A DNA stretch of 64,000 nucleotides, taken from the NCBI GenBank assembly GCA_027627225.1, contig CM051027.1:90146151-90210150 (forward strand), in the 5' to 3' direction. The translations under genes were made by a program, and so were the position numbers. This DNA is from Congeria kusceri (Eukaryota > Mollusca > Bivalvia > Myida > Dreissenidae). Under the pieces are notes generated by a model, which saw only the letters and a program-made list of their open reading frames with translations, was not told the origin of the DNA and did not search any database. Below, piece after piece: positions 45,672 to 56,935 of the stretch (position 1 is its first letter; each line of letters begins with the position of its first letter).

Positions 45672-48311
45672 TCACTGTTGATCTTTTTTTGTATTCGAAT
45701 CCCAAAATTCGCAGTCTTTCTTCTGTCTCACGTGGTCACTGGAATAGACATACCGTATGTTGAAGCTTTGTATTGAATATTTACATTGTATTTTTTAGGA
45801 ATGCATTATAAAAAGGAATCCCTATGGGGATTAAATCTGGAATGGATATACCGTAGTTTACGTTTGCAAATTGTAACATATGTCTTTTAACCGATAGTTT
45901 TGTTACATGTGGACCCGCGTATGTGGTCAACGTTATCCGAATATATGTATAACCGTGTCATAAACAATACTGGTATCTGGGCAGTTGGAGTGGAATTGCA
46001 TGTTACGGTTATGTCATATATGTTTGTATTGGGAAAGTATACATTTTTTACTAAAATGTATCCAATTTTCATATTGCGAAGAAACTAAAATAAGCAGCCC
46101 TGCATTTAATTTAACTATAACAAGGCATTCCTTGCAAAAATTACGGTAAGTGCAGACGGGTACATTTTATATATACATCAGTTTTGTTATTTGCCAAATC
46201 GTGCGGTTTTCTTAATTAGGATGTTAACATATTTTATGCTCTCCACGATAAGATAATATATGTGTTTTTATATAAAAGTTGATAATTCGTAAATGAAACG
46301 GGGCAATGGCAAACAAAAACAACAACATAAATATATAATACTAATTTACAAACACGTTCTGGTGAGAAGGAGTGAAAAAACACATGCAACGCGCATGACT
46401 GTACATGAGACTGTAAAATTGGGCTTACAAAAGGCATTTGTTACTTGGGGTTTTGAATGAAAATGAAAATTATTCTGCTCTGCAAGAAATCGAAAAAGAC
46501 CAAAGTTTGTGTTCGGTTGTCTTGTTCATTTGAGTTTTTTTATCATAGTTATTAATAGACGCAACACATTAATTAATAGGAATAACATGTGATGTAGAGA
46601 AAACAACTCTCATTAACTCTCATTAATACAAAAATATAAACAACCGATAAAAAGGCGATCTTACTCTTAGAAGTTTGTTTATTATTTTGCTTTTAAGCAA
46701 TACACAAGGCACACATTGCGTTATGTTTCTGTCTAGGTTATATTTTGTTTACTTTTATTTCTCAACTATATTATGCTTTACGACTTTTAACAGTATTTCG
46801 CCAAAAAAATGTTGTGTAATTTGTTTTATAATGTTTCACAATATTTAACCTTTGCGCGTTTTTGCACAATTTTCAACTGAACCAAGAGGCGAAACCAGTA
46901 ATAATATTAACATATAAACAAGATCAAGATCTCATGATCTAATTCTAAATACAAGTAAATCCTGTTATCGGGGAGAAATTGAAGTAAAGTATAAAACACC
47001 CTTTATATTCTATATGGAGCGCTTATCAACTTTCTGCCTGAGGAAGTTTCTTCGATATGGAAATATTATTGTATTAAGGTTTTGAGAGTCTAAGCGTCTG
47101 TGAAACGAAACAGCTCTTATTTAATATTTAATAATGAGTGTTTACATTCTTTGCATTACTTACACAATTATTCAGGATATGTTTGCCGATTAAACTTAAA
47201 TATTCAATTTAGCAAATTAAAATTTGAACGAAACAACATTACCTGTTCTGGGCTGGATCAATCCCAACAATATCTTGCGGTAGGGACTATTTTGTATCAG
47301 CTATATCGTAAACTGGTGCACATCCTAGAGTAGAAAAAGAAATAATAATGATGTTTATGCAATTCAGTATGATACTCATACACTACTAAAACATTATATC
47401 ATTGTGTTTCGAGGATTTTTAAAATTCCGTTTTAGTTCTTTAGATTTGATATAATTACTGGATCGGGTCGAATTTTGGTATAACTACTGATTGGGTCGGA
47501 ATACTACTGACTTTGAAAAACGTTAATCAGTAACAAGCACTAATACATATACAAAGTTGTATGGTAAGTTGTATTTTGTGCACAGATAAGCAGTCATTAA
47601 CAAGCCTTAAGTTAGTTATCTAAGTAGGAAAATCTAAATTCAACATTTATAGGCAAAGCGGCAAATGTGATCTCCGATCTACACAATTACTCATGGATAA
47701 AACTGTAGATGAATTTGCCTATGATTGACATCTATGGAAACGTCTATTACTCATGAATAAGGGAACCGTGTTATCAACAAGAAGGAATTTAGCTGATAAT
47801 TGTATTTACTTATTCCATCGTGCCTCAGAATGTTGCAATTCTGTTGCTCTGTTTAACCATTCAGTAATTAAATTGTAATTCAATTGAAATAATATTCTCT
47901 GTTATGAGGTTAAAATTTATTTACAAGTGCGTGTTTTGTGATTAATTCTGGGCAAAGTGTGAGGTTCGACATCCCTTTAAACCGGTTTAAACCCCCAATG
48001 CTTTGCATTGACCGTTCCAAGGCGATGATCCCAGTTTTAATCATTTTTATGTTTTATGTAATGTCCTGTATTGCATAGGCAATTGGTCACTTGCCTCGAA
48101 TAAATCTCCAGCGGTTGGTAATAAGGGTTTCTCTCCTGATGATGTCCCTGGAGTTTCATTATTCCTATATTGTAGAATATCAATTTGGGACATACAGTAT
48201 CTTGTATTATTTTTAGAGTAGATGTTTAAAAAGCATTATAAACTGACCTGAATGCCGGAGAAATCCCATAGAAACCAACAGGAAACACAGGACAACTGCA
48301 AAATTTCTCAT
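45672..48311 (-). pseudogene. Small secreted peptide, gene C (pseudogene)
   Basis: Exon positions on the minus strand: 48311-48248 (64 nt), 47324-47243 (82 nt) and 45738-45672 (67 nt), all with GT..AG borders in the family phases (donors GTCAGT and GTAATG). Exon 1 gives MRNFAVVLCFLLVSMGFLRH, a normal signal peptide. Exon 2 reads CAPVYDIADTK and then hits TAG at 47289-47287 (codon 34), where gene D has a Tyr codon; past it the frame resumes with PQDIVGIDPAQN. Exon 3 gives DHVRQKKDCEFW, so the second core Cys is replaced by Trp. The stop, the lost Cys and the element inserted at its promoter together point to a dead copy of gene D. A sequencing error could explain the stop alone. Confidence 0.75.
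47957..48175 (-). repeat. Dispersed repeat type B, inverted copy in intron 1 of gene C
   Basis: Reverse complement of the type B repeat, with CATTGACCGTTCCAAGGCGA, GGCAATTGGTCACTTGCC and TTTAAACCGGTTTAAA near one end. Gene D lacks it at the corresponding place, so it was inserted after the duplication. Confidence 0.7.
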
Positions 48312-48364
48312 ACTTGCCGCAGTGAGCTTCTCTAGAGAGTGAATCGGTATGATGTGTAATGATT

Positions 48365-48485
48365 GCGCAAATATTATATGTACTAAACCACTCGTGAAAC
48401 TAGTCAATGAGTGTACAATTATCGACAAATGTATTTGTGTTGCAGCGTGAAATTAAATATGCAGATGTTTCCATACTACGAAATG
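48365..48485 (-). promoter_or_regulatory. Putative promoter of gene C
   Basis: On the minus strand ATATAATAT lies at 48379-48371, ~60 bp upstream of the ATG, as in gene D. The conserved upstream block (GTATGGAAACATCTGCA, TTTAATTTCACGCTGCAACA) occupies 48480-48425. The hAT-like element's target duplication begins at 48486, immediately outside this block. Confidence 0.5.
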
Positions 48486-49330
48486 CAATTAATTTGGGGT
48501 GTAACGATATACCGGCATATCGCGATATCAGATCTCGCGATAATATATAGCGATATATCAATTACATACCGGTATTATTTATAATTTAACGATATGTATC
48601 GTATATATTTTTGCCAAGTCTTTCGTTTAAAATTATGGTTTTATTACTGTTTATTTGGCGTATATTTAGTATTTCTTCAATGACCTTTCCGGTTATTTTG
48701 ATCATTGTTGAGGTGATTTTGCATTTTGGTACATAGCGGTATATATTGGCTCCAAAATACAATGCTGATAATAACGATATTGTTTTCTTTCTAATTTGCA
48801 AATATAAAAATATAATCAATGTGTTTGCGTCAAATTATCCTAGAAATAATGATGCTTTTGAAAACTTGTTTTGATTTAGAATGTCTTGAAATTGCAAACT
48901 TCCTAAGTTTATAGTTTACAGGATGGTTCGAGTGAGATAAACGGTGTTTGTGGTTGTGTATGCTGGATATTGAACATTACGATAATTTCATGAATAAACA
49001 CAAGTTGAGTTGAACTATGATAAAAGTGAACAATATTTAATAAAACTTGACCGTCAAAAACATATATTCCTTATCGAAATGAAAAAGCATTCAGTTGTAT
49101 TTAAACATTTTTGTATTAATATTAATACTTCTTAATATGATTTATATATAGTGCAAATATTTATGAGTATTATTATGTACCGTGTTTACATTGTGATTTT
49201 AGTGAAATAGGGCGATAACCTCTGCATTTTAATATGGGAAATATATCGCGGTGCATATCGCGATATACTACAAGATAATGCGATATTTTGCGATATGAGT
49301 CAGTGATATCGTTACACCCCTACAATTAAT
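48486..49330. mobile_element. hAT-like non-autonomous DNA element
   Basis: The element spans 48494-49322 (829 bp). Its ends are inverted repeats TTGGGGTGTAACGAT and ATCGTTACACCCCTA. A perfect 8-bp target duplication CAATTAAT flanks it (48486-48493 and 49323-49330). An 8-bp duplication and TAGGGGTG-type ends fit the hAT superfamily. The ends are rich in TATCGCGATAT palindromes. There is no transposase frame, so it needs a helper. The homologous position of gene D is empty. Confidence 0.88.
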
Positions 49331-49600
49331 GCAGTTACTCCTCGGGTTTTGTCCGAGTTGCTGTATTAGACACATGCTGTTGGTTTGACGAAGTATGATC
49401 CTTGCATTTCTAAAAACCCGAAATGTCAAATTTCTTTAAAGTATATAGTATAACCATTGTAAGGAAGCTGACTTTAACACTCACAAAATATATTATTGAT
49501 TAATATTCTTTATATACAGCTAACATAATCAATCAATCTTGAAAACAAATAAGATGCTTGTTATTTTCCGGATTGTACCATGAGTGGTAGATGGGACTTG

Positions 49601-51367
49601 TTAGATGTCGGCCATGAATTCAATGCGCAACTGAAACAATAATTACAATACACAAGGCAATTTGTGCAATTGACATATTAGTCATATCATATACAATCGT
49701 ATGAGTATAAGAACAATCAACGTAATAATATAATGTTACATTTTCTGGACATTTTTGCTGCAGCCTGATTTCAGTCTGTTTAGTAAAAGTAAGTAACGTA
49801 CAGTACTGATAAAGTGGTGTCACTCTAGCATCTCTTCTCTCATAGAAGAAACAAATCACAAATAAACGAACGTGGAAAAACAAAGTGGCACAAGTATACA
49901 ATAAATTATTGTTTAATAGTTAATCAAAAGTTAAAATATTCACAAACTTAAAACACTGGATATTTATTGTGTATGTATGAAAAGTGCATGTATTGGCATA
50001 CGTGGCGTCAATGGCTTGTGTAATGGTATAGTCCTATTTCACAGAGATCAAATGCAAACTCCAGCGTTCTCAAGCCTTTCCTCTTCAGATATTGAATGTT
50101 AAACAAGGAATATAAACAACCGGGAATACATTATATATCAAACAAACAAAAAAATAAATCAAAATAACATACTTATATTTTTACGTGATTTAATTACATT
50201 TACTCCGTTGCAATGGAGTGTACACAATTTCAGGATTTTCGGATCAACCTTCCGGATCTCCCTGGTTGTTATCGGTTCGCTAAGTATTCGAACCACAAAA
50301 ACTCGCAATCACCTAAATAAGGAGTTATAAAGGTAAATATCAAATATAAATAATATAAAATATGTTTAAATCATATTTTGTGGCCACTTTGCACGATATG
50401 AATATGTTTGAGCGCGCTAGACGTGTCCTTCTTTATCAAGAAATGCTAGAACTGATTGTACTTATATTATACACTTCACATATAGTAGAGTAGCTATGGG
50501 AACTCAACGTTACTTATGATTTATCAGCATTGCGTATTTTAATCCAGCCATGTCATATGTGACAAGGCATCTACAGGTACTGAGCCTAAAGATTATCAGA
50601 ATTGTTCATGTATATTGCAAATTCACTTTTGTAGATTTATTTTCTAAATCATATCGTGCGGTATCTTCAAAAAGATCACACATACCACATAAAGTTACAT
50701 GGTATGTTCAACGAAATAACTCATTCCACATAAAAAAGCAAATCTAGTTATTATATAAGCACATAACAAATTAGTGAAATTTTGTGAAAGTTTCGTTGCC
50801 ATAACCATGTGTATAAAAATCGTTTAAGAAAACCATGGTGCGTGTTTTCTAAGGTTCGTCTCGACTGTTGCCCTACATCAATTCGTAAACTCACATATCG
50901 CAATTTAATTGATTTGTTGTATAATGGTTGTTATTATTTTTAAATTTAAATTTGAATTTGACATATCCTCAAATAAAAAAGTTCAGGTCTTAATATAACA
51001 TAAAACTGCCATTTCATTCACATGCATTATTCTGAAAACGAGTTGTTTTAAGGCAATCAAACACTTTCGTAATGTATCTCCATTTTCAATTTTGTTAAAA
51101 CGGAAAGACATCATTAGCTAAATATTGTATTGCTGCCTAACGTACTACCGGTCTTTTATGTATATCTTCTGTGTTTGTGTTCATACAATATATCGGTTAC
51201 TTGCCTATGTATAACAAACTCGTTTTTATATGCCTTGGTTGATCATTACGTCACTGTGCATATTTATTTAAATACTGATTATTTTTTTATTTGACCTATA
51301 GCATATATTGCTGATTATAGAAATAAATTATCTGATCATATTAAACTGTTTATTACAAAACATTTAT
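49601..51367. other. Gene-free stretch
   Basis: No supported exon. A weak exon-3 look-alike near 50250-50315 was considered and rejected. Confidence 0.3.
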
Positions 51368-51430
51368 TTGTGTATCGAAATATCCCAAGAGGAAACACTA
51401 AAACATAAACAACTACTATGGATATCGCAT
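51368..51430 (-). pseudogene. Broken signal-peptide exon of the peptide family (locus F)
   Basis: From ATG at 51430 the segment is 63 nt, one base shorter than the fixed 64-nt exon 1, so the ATG frame runs straight into TAG codons. In the shifted frame it reads VVVYVLVFPLGIFRYT, matching the family end SxGxFRYT. The donor is ATAAAT instead of GTAAGT. Upstream sequence (CATGAGGGCA, AGCGACCAC, TTGGACAGA) matches that of locus E at 35440-35520, so E and F are sister loci and F is dead. Confidence 0.6.
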
Positions 51431-52773
51431 ACTTTATTTGGGTGCCGTTCTTGATATCTGTCCAATAAGAAAGTGGTCGCTGTTTGTGCCCTCATGAAAA
51501 TATAATGCCAGATACACACAGACGATATGAACTGGCCAGCCGATGACGGCACTTAAAATACCACTGGCACTCTTTTACATGTAAGCGAGAATCATAACTG
51601 ATTAATTTGTGTGCAATCACTTACTATGGATGTTAGTGGCGCCAAGATATGCCGATATACTGTAAATGTAAAATGTGTAATTTAATAATGTACAAAAGTT
51701 ACAAAGAAGTTAATTTAGCAAACACACTTTTTGGCAAGATGACAGACCGGTGAACATGGATTTCGTTGACAACACGTTTTTCTGCATTGTATATACACCA
51801 TTGCTTATCGTTGACTTGCTTAACCCCCTCGCGATGACCAGCGCTAAATGAAATCATTAAACATCAAAGTTGGAATGAACTGTTGCTTTATTGTTAAACA
51901 AATTATTAAAAGTTTTCGCAGACTTGGTAACATAATTATAGGTCATGTCGCATGGGATGTTTCGTACTGTTGTATAAAAATCACAAGTATTTGCATGCAT
52001 GGTGCTGATGTGTTGAATATAAATTAACGAGAAGCTTCGCATACGTAACAGTCCAAAACTTACGTATGCCAGTAGTATGCAGCTGTCAACGAAGGAACTG
52101 TGTCTATTATACATTTGTGCACACAAAATCCGAATTATTTACGTTTTGATCCTTCTTCAGACATCTTCATTATCAGTGTCATACGTGTGTATTTTGCACA
52201 GATTTCTTCATGAAGTTAAATTTAATGCATTCGGTAACCGCTTTGCATTTTTATAACATATGCCTAATCATAGGATCATAGCTTTCCCCATTATATGCAA
52301 AAGTTGTATAACATTATATGCAAAAATAACTGTCTCGTTTCAGTACATTTTCCTATGTACAGTTGATAATGTTTAACAATAATAATAAAGGTACGGATGA
52401 TAACGTTCATGTTTACGTGTTATCAAAAGTAACGAATGTTGTAATAGATTGTTCTGATATGTAGTTCGATGCTTTATTTAGCCTAGGGTCTTGTCGTTGG
52501 TCATATAATTAGTGCGATTACATAGTGATATACATTTCTAAAGGTAACATCTTGTAGAATAGATTGTGTATGATATGTCCATTTACTTGTTGTTGAATGA
52601 AATGAATGCTACTTCTCAATATTGAATACATTTCTGAAGCAAGAACACACACGTGTTAACTCGATTTAAACAATAATGTTTGCGTATGTTGATGTAAAGC
52701 AAACAGTCTAGAACATTGAATCAAATAAAATTGCGTGTCGTTGTTGTCTGTATTTTATAAGACGTAAAAAAAT
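51431..52773. other. Gene-free stretch, partly duplicated flank
   Basis: No gene seen. From about 52220 it matches the flank at 43370 onward. Confidence 0.3.
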
Positions 52774-53043
52774 ATGTTTGTTTCCGGTAATCCGACCTAC
52801 CCTTAAAAAGCCCCGACCCTAGAACATTTTATTGAGTGGGTCAGATATTTTTTTGTTTATTTTACTCTTTTCCAATAATTAAATATAGTTTTTTTAATAC
52901 GTGTTTTGTTTTGATAGCATCCACTTCATGTTTTGGATATTCATTCAGTATTAGAATCTTCAAGTTGACCATTTACCAAATAAAAAAATTAATAAATCCC
53001 TACCTACCCTAATTTTTTTGGGCATGTAACCTGAAACAAACAT
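52774..53043. mobile_element. Possible MITE, 270 bp
   Basis: Ends ATGTTTGTTTCCGGTAAT and (complement of the right end) ATGTTTGTTTCAGGTTAC form an inverted repeat of about 18 bp with three mismatches. Inside are CCGACCTACCC and CTACCTACCCTAATTTTTTT, which occur in short bivalve repeats. No target duplication is clear, so the class is open. Confidence 0.45.
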
Positions 53044-53788
53044 TTTGTACGCTTTATTAACACCATTTATTACCCACTTCACAGGACGAAATAATTTATA
53101 AGCAGATACCAGTAATAATATATACATATACACCATCGATCAACCGAAGCGCGTTAGGCATGATATTCTGATAATAAAATCATTGTTTTCCTATTGGAGA
53201 GGTAAAATCAGGTATTTTCTTGTTCATAAACAAAAATGATCAGATGGATATATGTAATTGTATATAAAAGAAATATGTGTACGCGATACGATTCCTTTCA
53301 GCGATTGAGTGATTGTATTTGTCCAATCACGATTTTGCTTTGATGCGTTACTGTCATGGGCAGCGGAAACACGCGACGTACGCCCTCCCCCCATGTAAAG
53401 ATGTATAAGATTCGATTTTTTAACATAACATAAACATAGAAAACGCAATCATATGCATTATCTCTCGTCGAAGAATGGTATAAGTGCACCTGTTTTCTTA
53501 TCATTATTTGATGCACAGAAGCCCACTACACGTCTAGATTCTAGAAAAGTAAAATAGCGAAAATAGCCAGTTACTCCAAATCATGAACTTGCGCCTTACT
53601 ATGGTTTCCGAGAAACACACAAGAGATTGCAAATGACAAGTATTGGACTTTCGCTGTGCGTAAAATGACTTGCGTCTTTCTTTTACTCCGTCCTAGCATT
53701 TGTAGTAAGAAGCAGGATTGAAAGCGGACTTTCAGAGAGACAGGCGAATTACAGGAATAACAACAATGTAAATATATCATTGCGCGTG

Positions 53789-53794
53789 TTTATT
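53789..53794 (-). terminator. AATAAA polyadenylation signal of gene B
   Basis: AATAAA on the minus strand, 74 nt after the gene B stop codon. No such hexamer is obvious at the equivalent place in genes C and D. Confidence 0.5.
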
Positions 53795-53867
53795 GTATTG
53801 CTAATGGCAACGAGCTAAAGTAAAGCCTACTTTTACATTTGCCAATGAATGTTTACGTAGTCTAAAG

Positions 53868-55005
53868 CTATTGTCGCATGTCTCTTTCGTCTTGGTTGAT
53901 GTCCACTTCTTTCGAGTCACAAAATTCACAGTGTCGCTTCTTTCTCGTGTTGTCACTGCAAAACGAATAACTTTAAATATTAAAATATACGAATTTGCAT
54001 ACTTGAATTAAGGTTGAGAGAGTATTAATATTAACACCTTTGCTGCAAAAACAATAGTATTCGTAGTAATGGTATTGGATATTTACACTCTGTACATTAA
54101 AAATGAAACTAGGAAAGAATACGTGCGTTGATAAAATTTTAGTTTATAATAAACCAAATTAAAATTATGCTAAAAATCAAAACTACATTACCTGTTCTGC
54201 ACAGAATCAAACACAGCAATAGGTCTCGGAAAGGGATGTTTGACATCAGCTATGTTGTCAACTTGTGCACATCCTGTTGCAAGTATAGTAAATTATTACA
54301 GCTTTTATCCCATTCTGTATTACACACAGAACTATACGATAACGTTATATTAATGAAGTCATGAACTTAACACATTTTAAAATGCCGTCTCATATTTGAC
54401 TAATAACTACTGAATCTGATTGAAATCGTCTTATTTTGACGAACTTAAATCACTACTTATTTTTAACAAAGACATACAACAGAATTAGCGGTTAAAAAAT
54501 AACTACTTTCCCCTTCAATATCGTTTAAAGCATTGTTTCAAAAATACAAGTGCCTTTCCAAACCCTTTCTTAGGAAGCAGTGATAGTTTAGTATAAGTAC
54601 TTTAGATTTGAACATTTTAATTGTTAAAAAGTACTAATGCACATACGTTTATAGCGCCATATTAGAAGTTGGTTTTGTCGCAGATATTACACTATATTTT
54701 CGATATGTCTGACCACTTTGACATTGCGATTCTGTTTTCTCAGTATTTTGCATCAACCTTCAATAATTTGTCAATTGAATGCATTGACCATATTTTTGAC
54801 GATGTTATTGAAAGTGTATGGACACTTCAGACATTAACAAGCCGGAATGTTATTTGTCGAAATTCTCACGTAAACATCTTTAAACAAACGGTAAATGAGG
54901 TCTTTATATTTTGACGAAGTTAAAATGCTGTGACCACTTACCTGTGTACTGGAACAATCCCAAAGAAAACACCATGAAACACACGATTGTTGTCAAGCTT
55001 CTCAT
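53868..55005 (-). CDS. Small secreted peptide, gene B (three exons, intact)
   Basis: Exons on the minus strand: 55005-54942 (64 nt), 54273-54192 (82 nt) and 53955-53868 (88 nt), predicting 77 aa. Splice sites are strong: donors GTAAGT and GTAATG, acceptors GCAACAG and TTTTGCAG. Exon 1 gives signal peptide MRSLTTIVCFMVFSLGLFQY. Exon 2 gives CAQVDNIADVKHPFPRPIAV then FDSVQN. Exon 3 gives SDNTRKKRHCEFCDSKE, then an Asp/Gln/Arg-rich tail to TAG. RKKR is a perfect furin-type site just before the HCEFC core, so the mature product may be a ~22-residue peptide holding one disulfide. This is inferred. An AATAAA follows 74 nt after the stop. Clearest member of the family; function unknown. Confidence 0.78.
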
Positions 55006-55069
55006 ATTTGCAGCAGTGGACTCCTTCGGAGACTAAAACTGTATTGGTTCCTTTTGAATGTCAAACGCA

Positions 55070-55236
55070 AAATGATGTATTATGCGTGCACAATGATTTA
55101 ATGTGCATAATGGAATAAAGCACTCGCCATCCATTGGCTGCCAATAAGTATACGTTAATTAACTCTTGACAATTTTATTTCTGTTGCAGCGCGCAGTCAG
55201 ATGTGTTTGCAGATGTCTCCATACTATATAAGACCG
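55070..55236 (-). promoter_or_regulatory. Putative promoter of gene B
   Basis: Contains the family block on the minus strand: AGTATGGAGACATCTGCAAA and GCTGCAACAGAAAT (55232-55165). A TATATA lies at the distal edge near 55228, and a weaker CATAATAC lies near 55083, at the position of the TATA box in genes C and D. Confidence 0.45.
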
Positions 55237-55525
55237 AGAATTAAATACCACATCGGGTGTTGGTCCGATTTTCTTAATAATGCAGACTGTTTCTTTAACA
55301 GCAATAAATGAACCTGCATTTCTGATAATCATATCGAATAGGTTTATCATATGTTGTATCCACAGCTCAATAACTTACGATACAAATAAATTATATTAAA
55401 ACATGTATATTAAAAATATATTTAAAAAAGTAAAATCAATCGGAAACAAATACATGCTTGAGATTTCCCAAATTTTAGTAGTTGTACTGTTAACAAAGTC
55501 TCCCAAGACCAATGACAAAACCTTG

Positions 55526-55572
55526 GTCATCACCTTGAAACGGTCCGTGCAACACACTGGGTGTTTCGATAC
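55526..55572 (+). repeat. Dispersed repeat type B, diverged fragment
   Basis: GGTCATCACCTTGAAACGGTC followed by a CACTGGGTGTTT segment corresponds to GGTCACCGCCTTGGAACGGTC and CATTGGGGGTTT in the other copies. Only the core is kept. Confidence 0.5.
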
Positions 55573-56212
55573 TTCCCTGTTCATCGGCCTCGGTGCTTTG
55601 TTCGATGAATATTGTTCACTGCATTTTGACAAAAAAAGAGCTGTACCCCTAAGCGAAATCTCAACCTAAGTTGTAATCAAATCCATTTTTTTAAAATGAA
55701 ATTGAATATTTAAGATCACATTTTCTATGTGAAATCAAATATTTATTGTTAACACAACGTACTATACTATCCATCTAAGAAATATTTACTAGTTTACAAC
55801 ATATTATGTAAAATGACCTCTACATAACAGTGACAGGCTTAAGGAATTTAATTACTTAGAAATTTACTTAAGTTTTCCCTTAAGGATCTTTGTGAATATG
55901 GGCCCAAAACAAATAATGTGTTATTCAATGTTAAGAATAAAATAAAATACTATATACCAACGCTGACCCCAAGATATATGTAAATAAAAATTATGTGAAG
56001 AATAATTATCAGTCAGAGGAAAACCCAAATAAATAGTTATTGAGTAAGTTTGTTATTCAGATTACTGAAAATAAAATTATTTTCAAGTGCATGTAAGCCC
56101 ATTTGGTGCAGTGAATATTACTCCTGTCTTTGTACAAGAACAAGCTGTTACATCGCCGGTGCTGGTGAAGTTTCCCGACCCGTGAAAATATATGTTGTTT
56201 TGTATTAAATAC
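55573..56212. other. Gene-free stretch
   Basis: No exon or mobile element recognised. Confidence 0.3.
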
Positions 56213-56830
56213 AAATACAAATACATTTATATAGCGCAAAAATTATTTTTCAATATTCAATTGCGCTTTACATAGCCCTATGTACAAAGCCTTCCTATTA
56301 TGCATTAGTCAGTAAAAAAAAAAACACCGAACAGATGTGCTTTAAGTTTGCATCTGAATTGATTTTCATTCTGCGAGCACTTCAAGTCTTATGGAAGTGC
56401 ATTCCACCACTTAGGTCCAATAACAGCTATGGATCTTTCAGAAATTTATGTCCGGGTTCTGGGAATGGTAAAGTTAGTAACGTCTGTTGATCTTAACCTG
56501 TATTGACTTGATTGCGAGTGACCAGTTGTCCGAGATAAACATGAGCGGTTCCATGTATAATTCTAAATACGAGAACTAGAATTTTAAAAATTATTCTTGC
56601 ACGCACTGGAAGCCAGTGCAGTGCTTTGAGAATATCCTTGCTGGATTGGTCGCATGGAGCGTTAGTAACCATTCTGGCTGCGCTATTCTGAATTCTCTGT
56701 AGTTTGTAAATCTGATATTTGGGGATTTCAGTGAATAGTTCATTGCAGAAGTCTGGGTGCGAGTGAATAAGGCCTGGCACAAGAATCTCTGTAGATTTCT
56801 GTGATAGATGCCTACGTATGACTCTCAGTC
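56213..56830 (-). mobile_element. CR1/L2-like LINE 3' fragment
   Basis: On the minus strand the C-terminal end of a CR1-type ORF2 is readable: HSHPDFCNELFTEIPKYQI, LQRIQNSAARMV, LKALHWLPVRARI and FKILVLVFRIIHG. Frame breaks follow. The 3' end reads GCGCTATATAAATG then a (TATTTG)n tail at about 56200-56225, as in many CR1/L2 elements. Only the last ~600 bp are present, so it is a dead, 5'-truncated copy. Confidence 0.75.
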
Positions 56831-56935
56831 AAAGAAAACACTGAACAGATATGGTTTAAGTTTGCATCTGAATTGATTTTCATTCTGCAAACACTTCAAC
56901 TCTTATGGAAGAGCATTCCACCACTTAGACGCGAT
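56826..56935 (-). mobile_element. Second CR1/L2-like 3' fragment
   Basis: CACTGAACAGATATGGTTTA, TTTGCATCTGAATTGATTTT and GAGCATTCCACCACTTAGA repeat the segment at about 56325-56415 in the same orientation, directly next to the first fragment. Either two insertions or a local duplication. Confidence 0.6.

Larger units (their letters stand above)
45440..49600 (-). repeat. Segmental duplication block C
   Basis: Aligns by eye with block D (37060-40600) through exons, introns and both flanks. The extra length comes from insertions that block D lacks: a type B repeat in intron 1 (47957-48175) and an hAT-like element in the upstream region (48494-49322). Confidence 0.75.
53700..55250 (-). repeat. 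Segmental duplication block B
   Basis: Exons, 3' flank (GGAATAACAACAATGTAA, GCTAATGGCAACGAG) and promoter block match blocks C and D, but introns are shorter and more diverged. It is the older branch of the duplication. Confidence 0.65.

Noticed and set aside
50225..50320. Look-alike of peptide exon 3 (TATTCGAACCACAAAA motif)
   Set aside because: The frame, phase and acceptor do not fit, and similar sequence occurs near 21510, so it is more likely a dispersed repeat.
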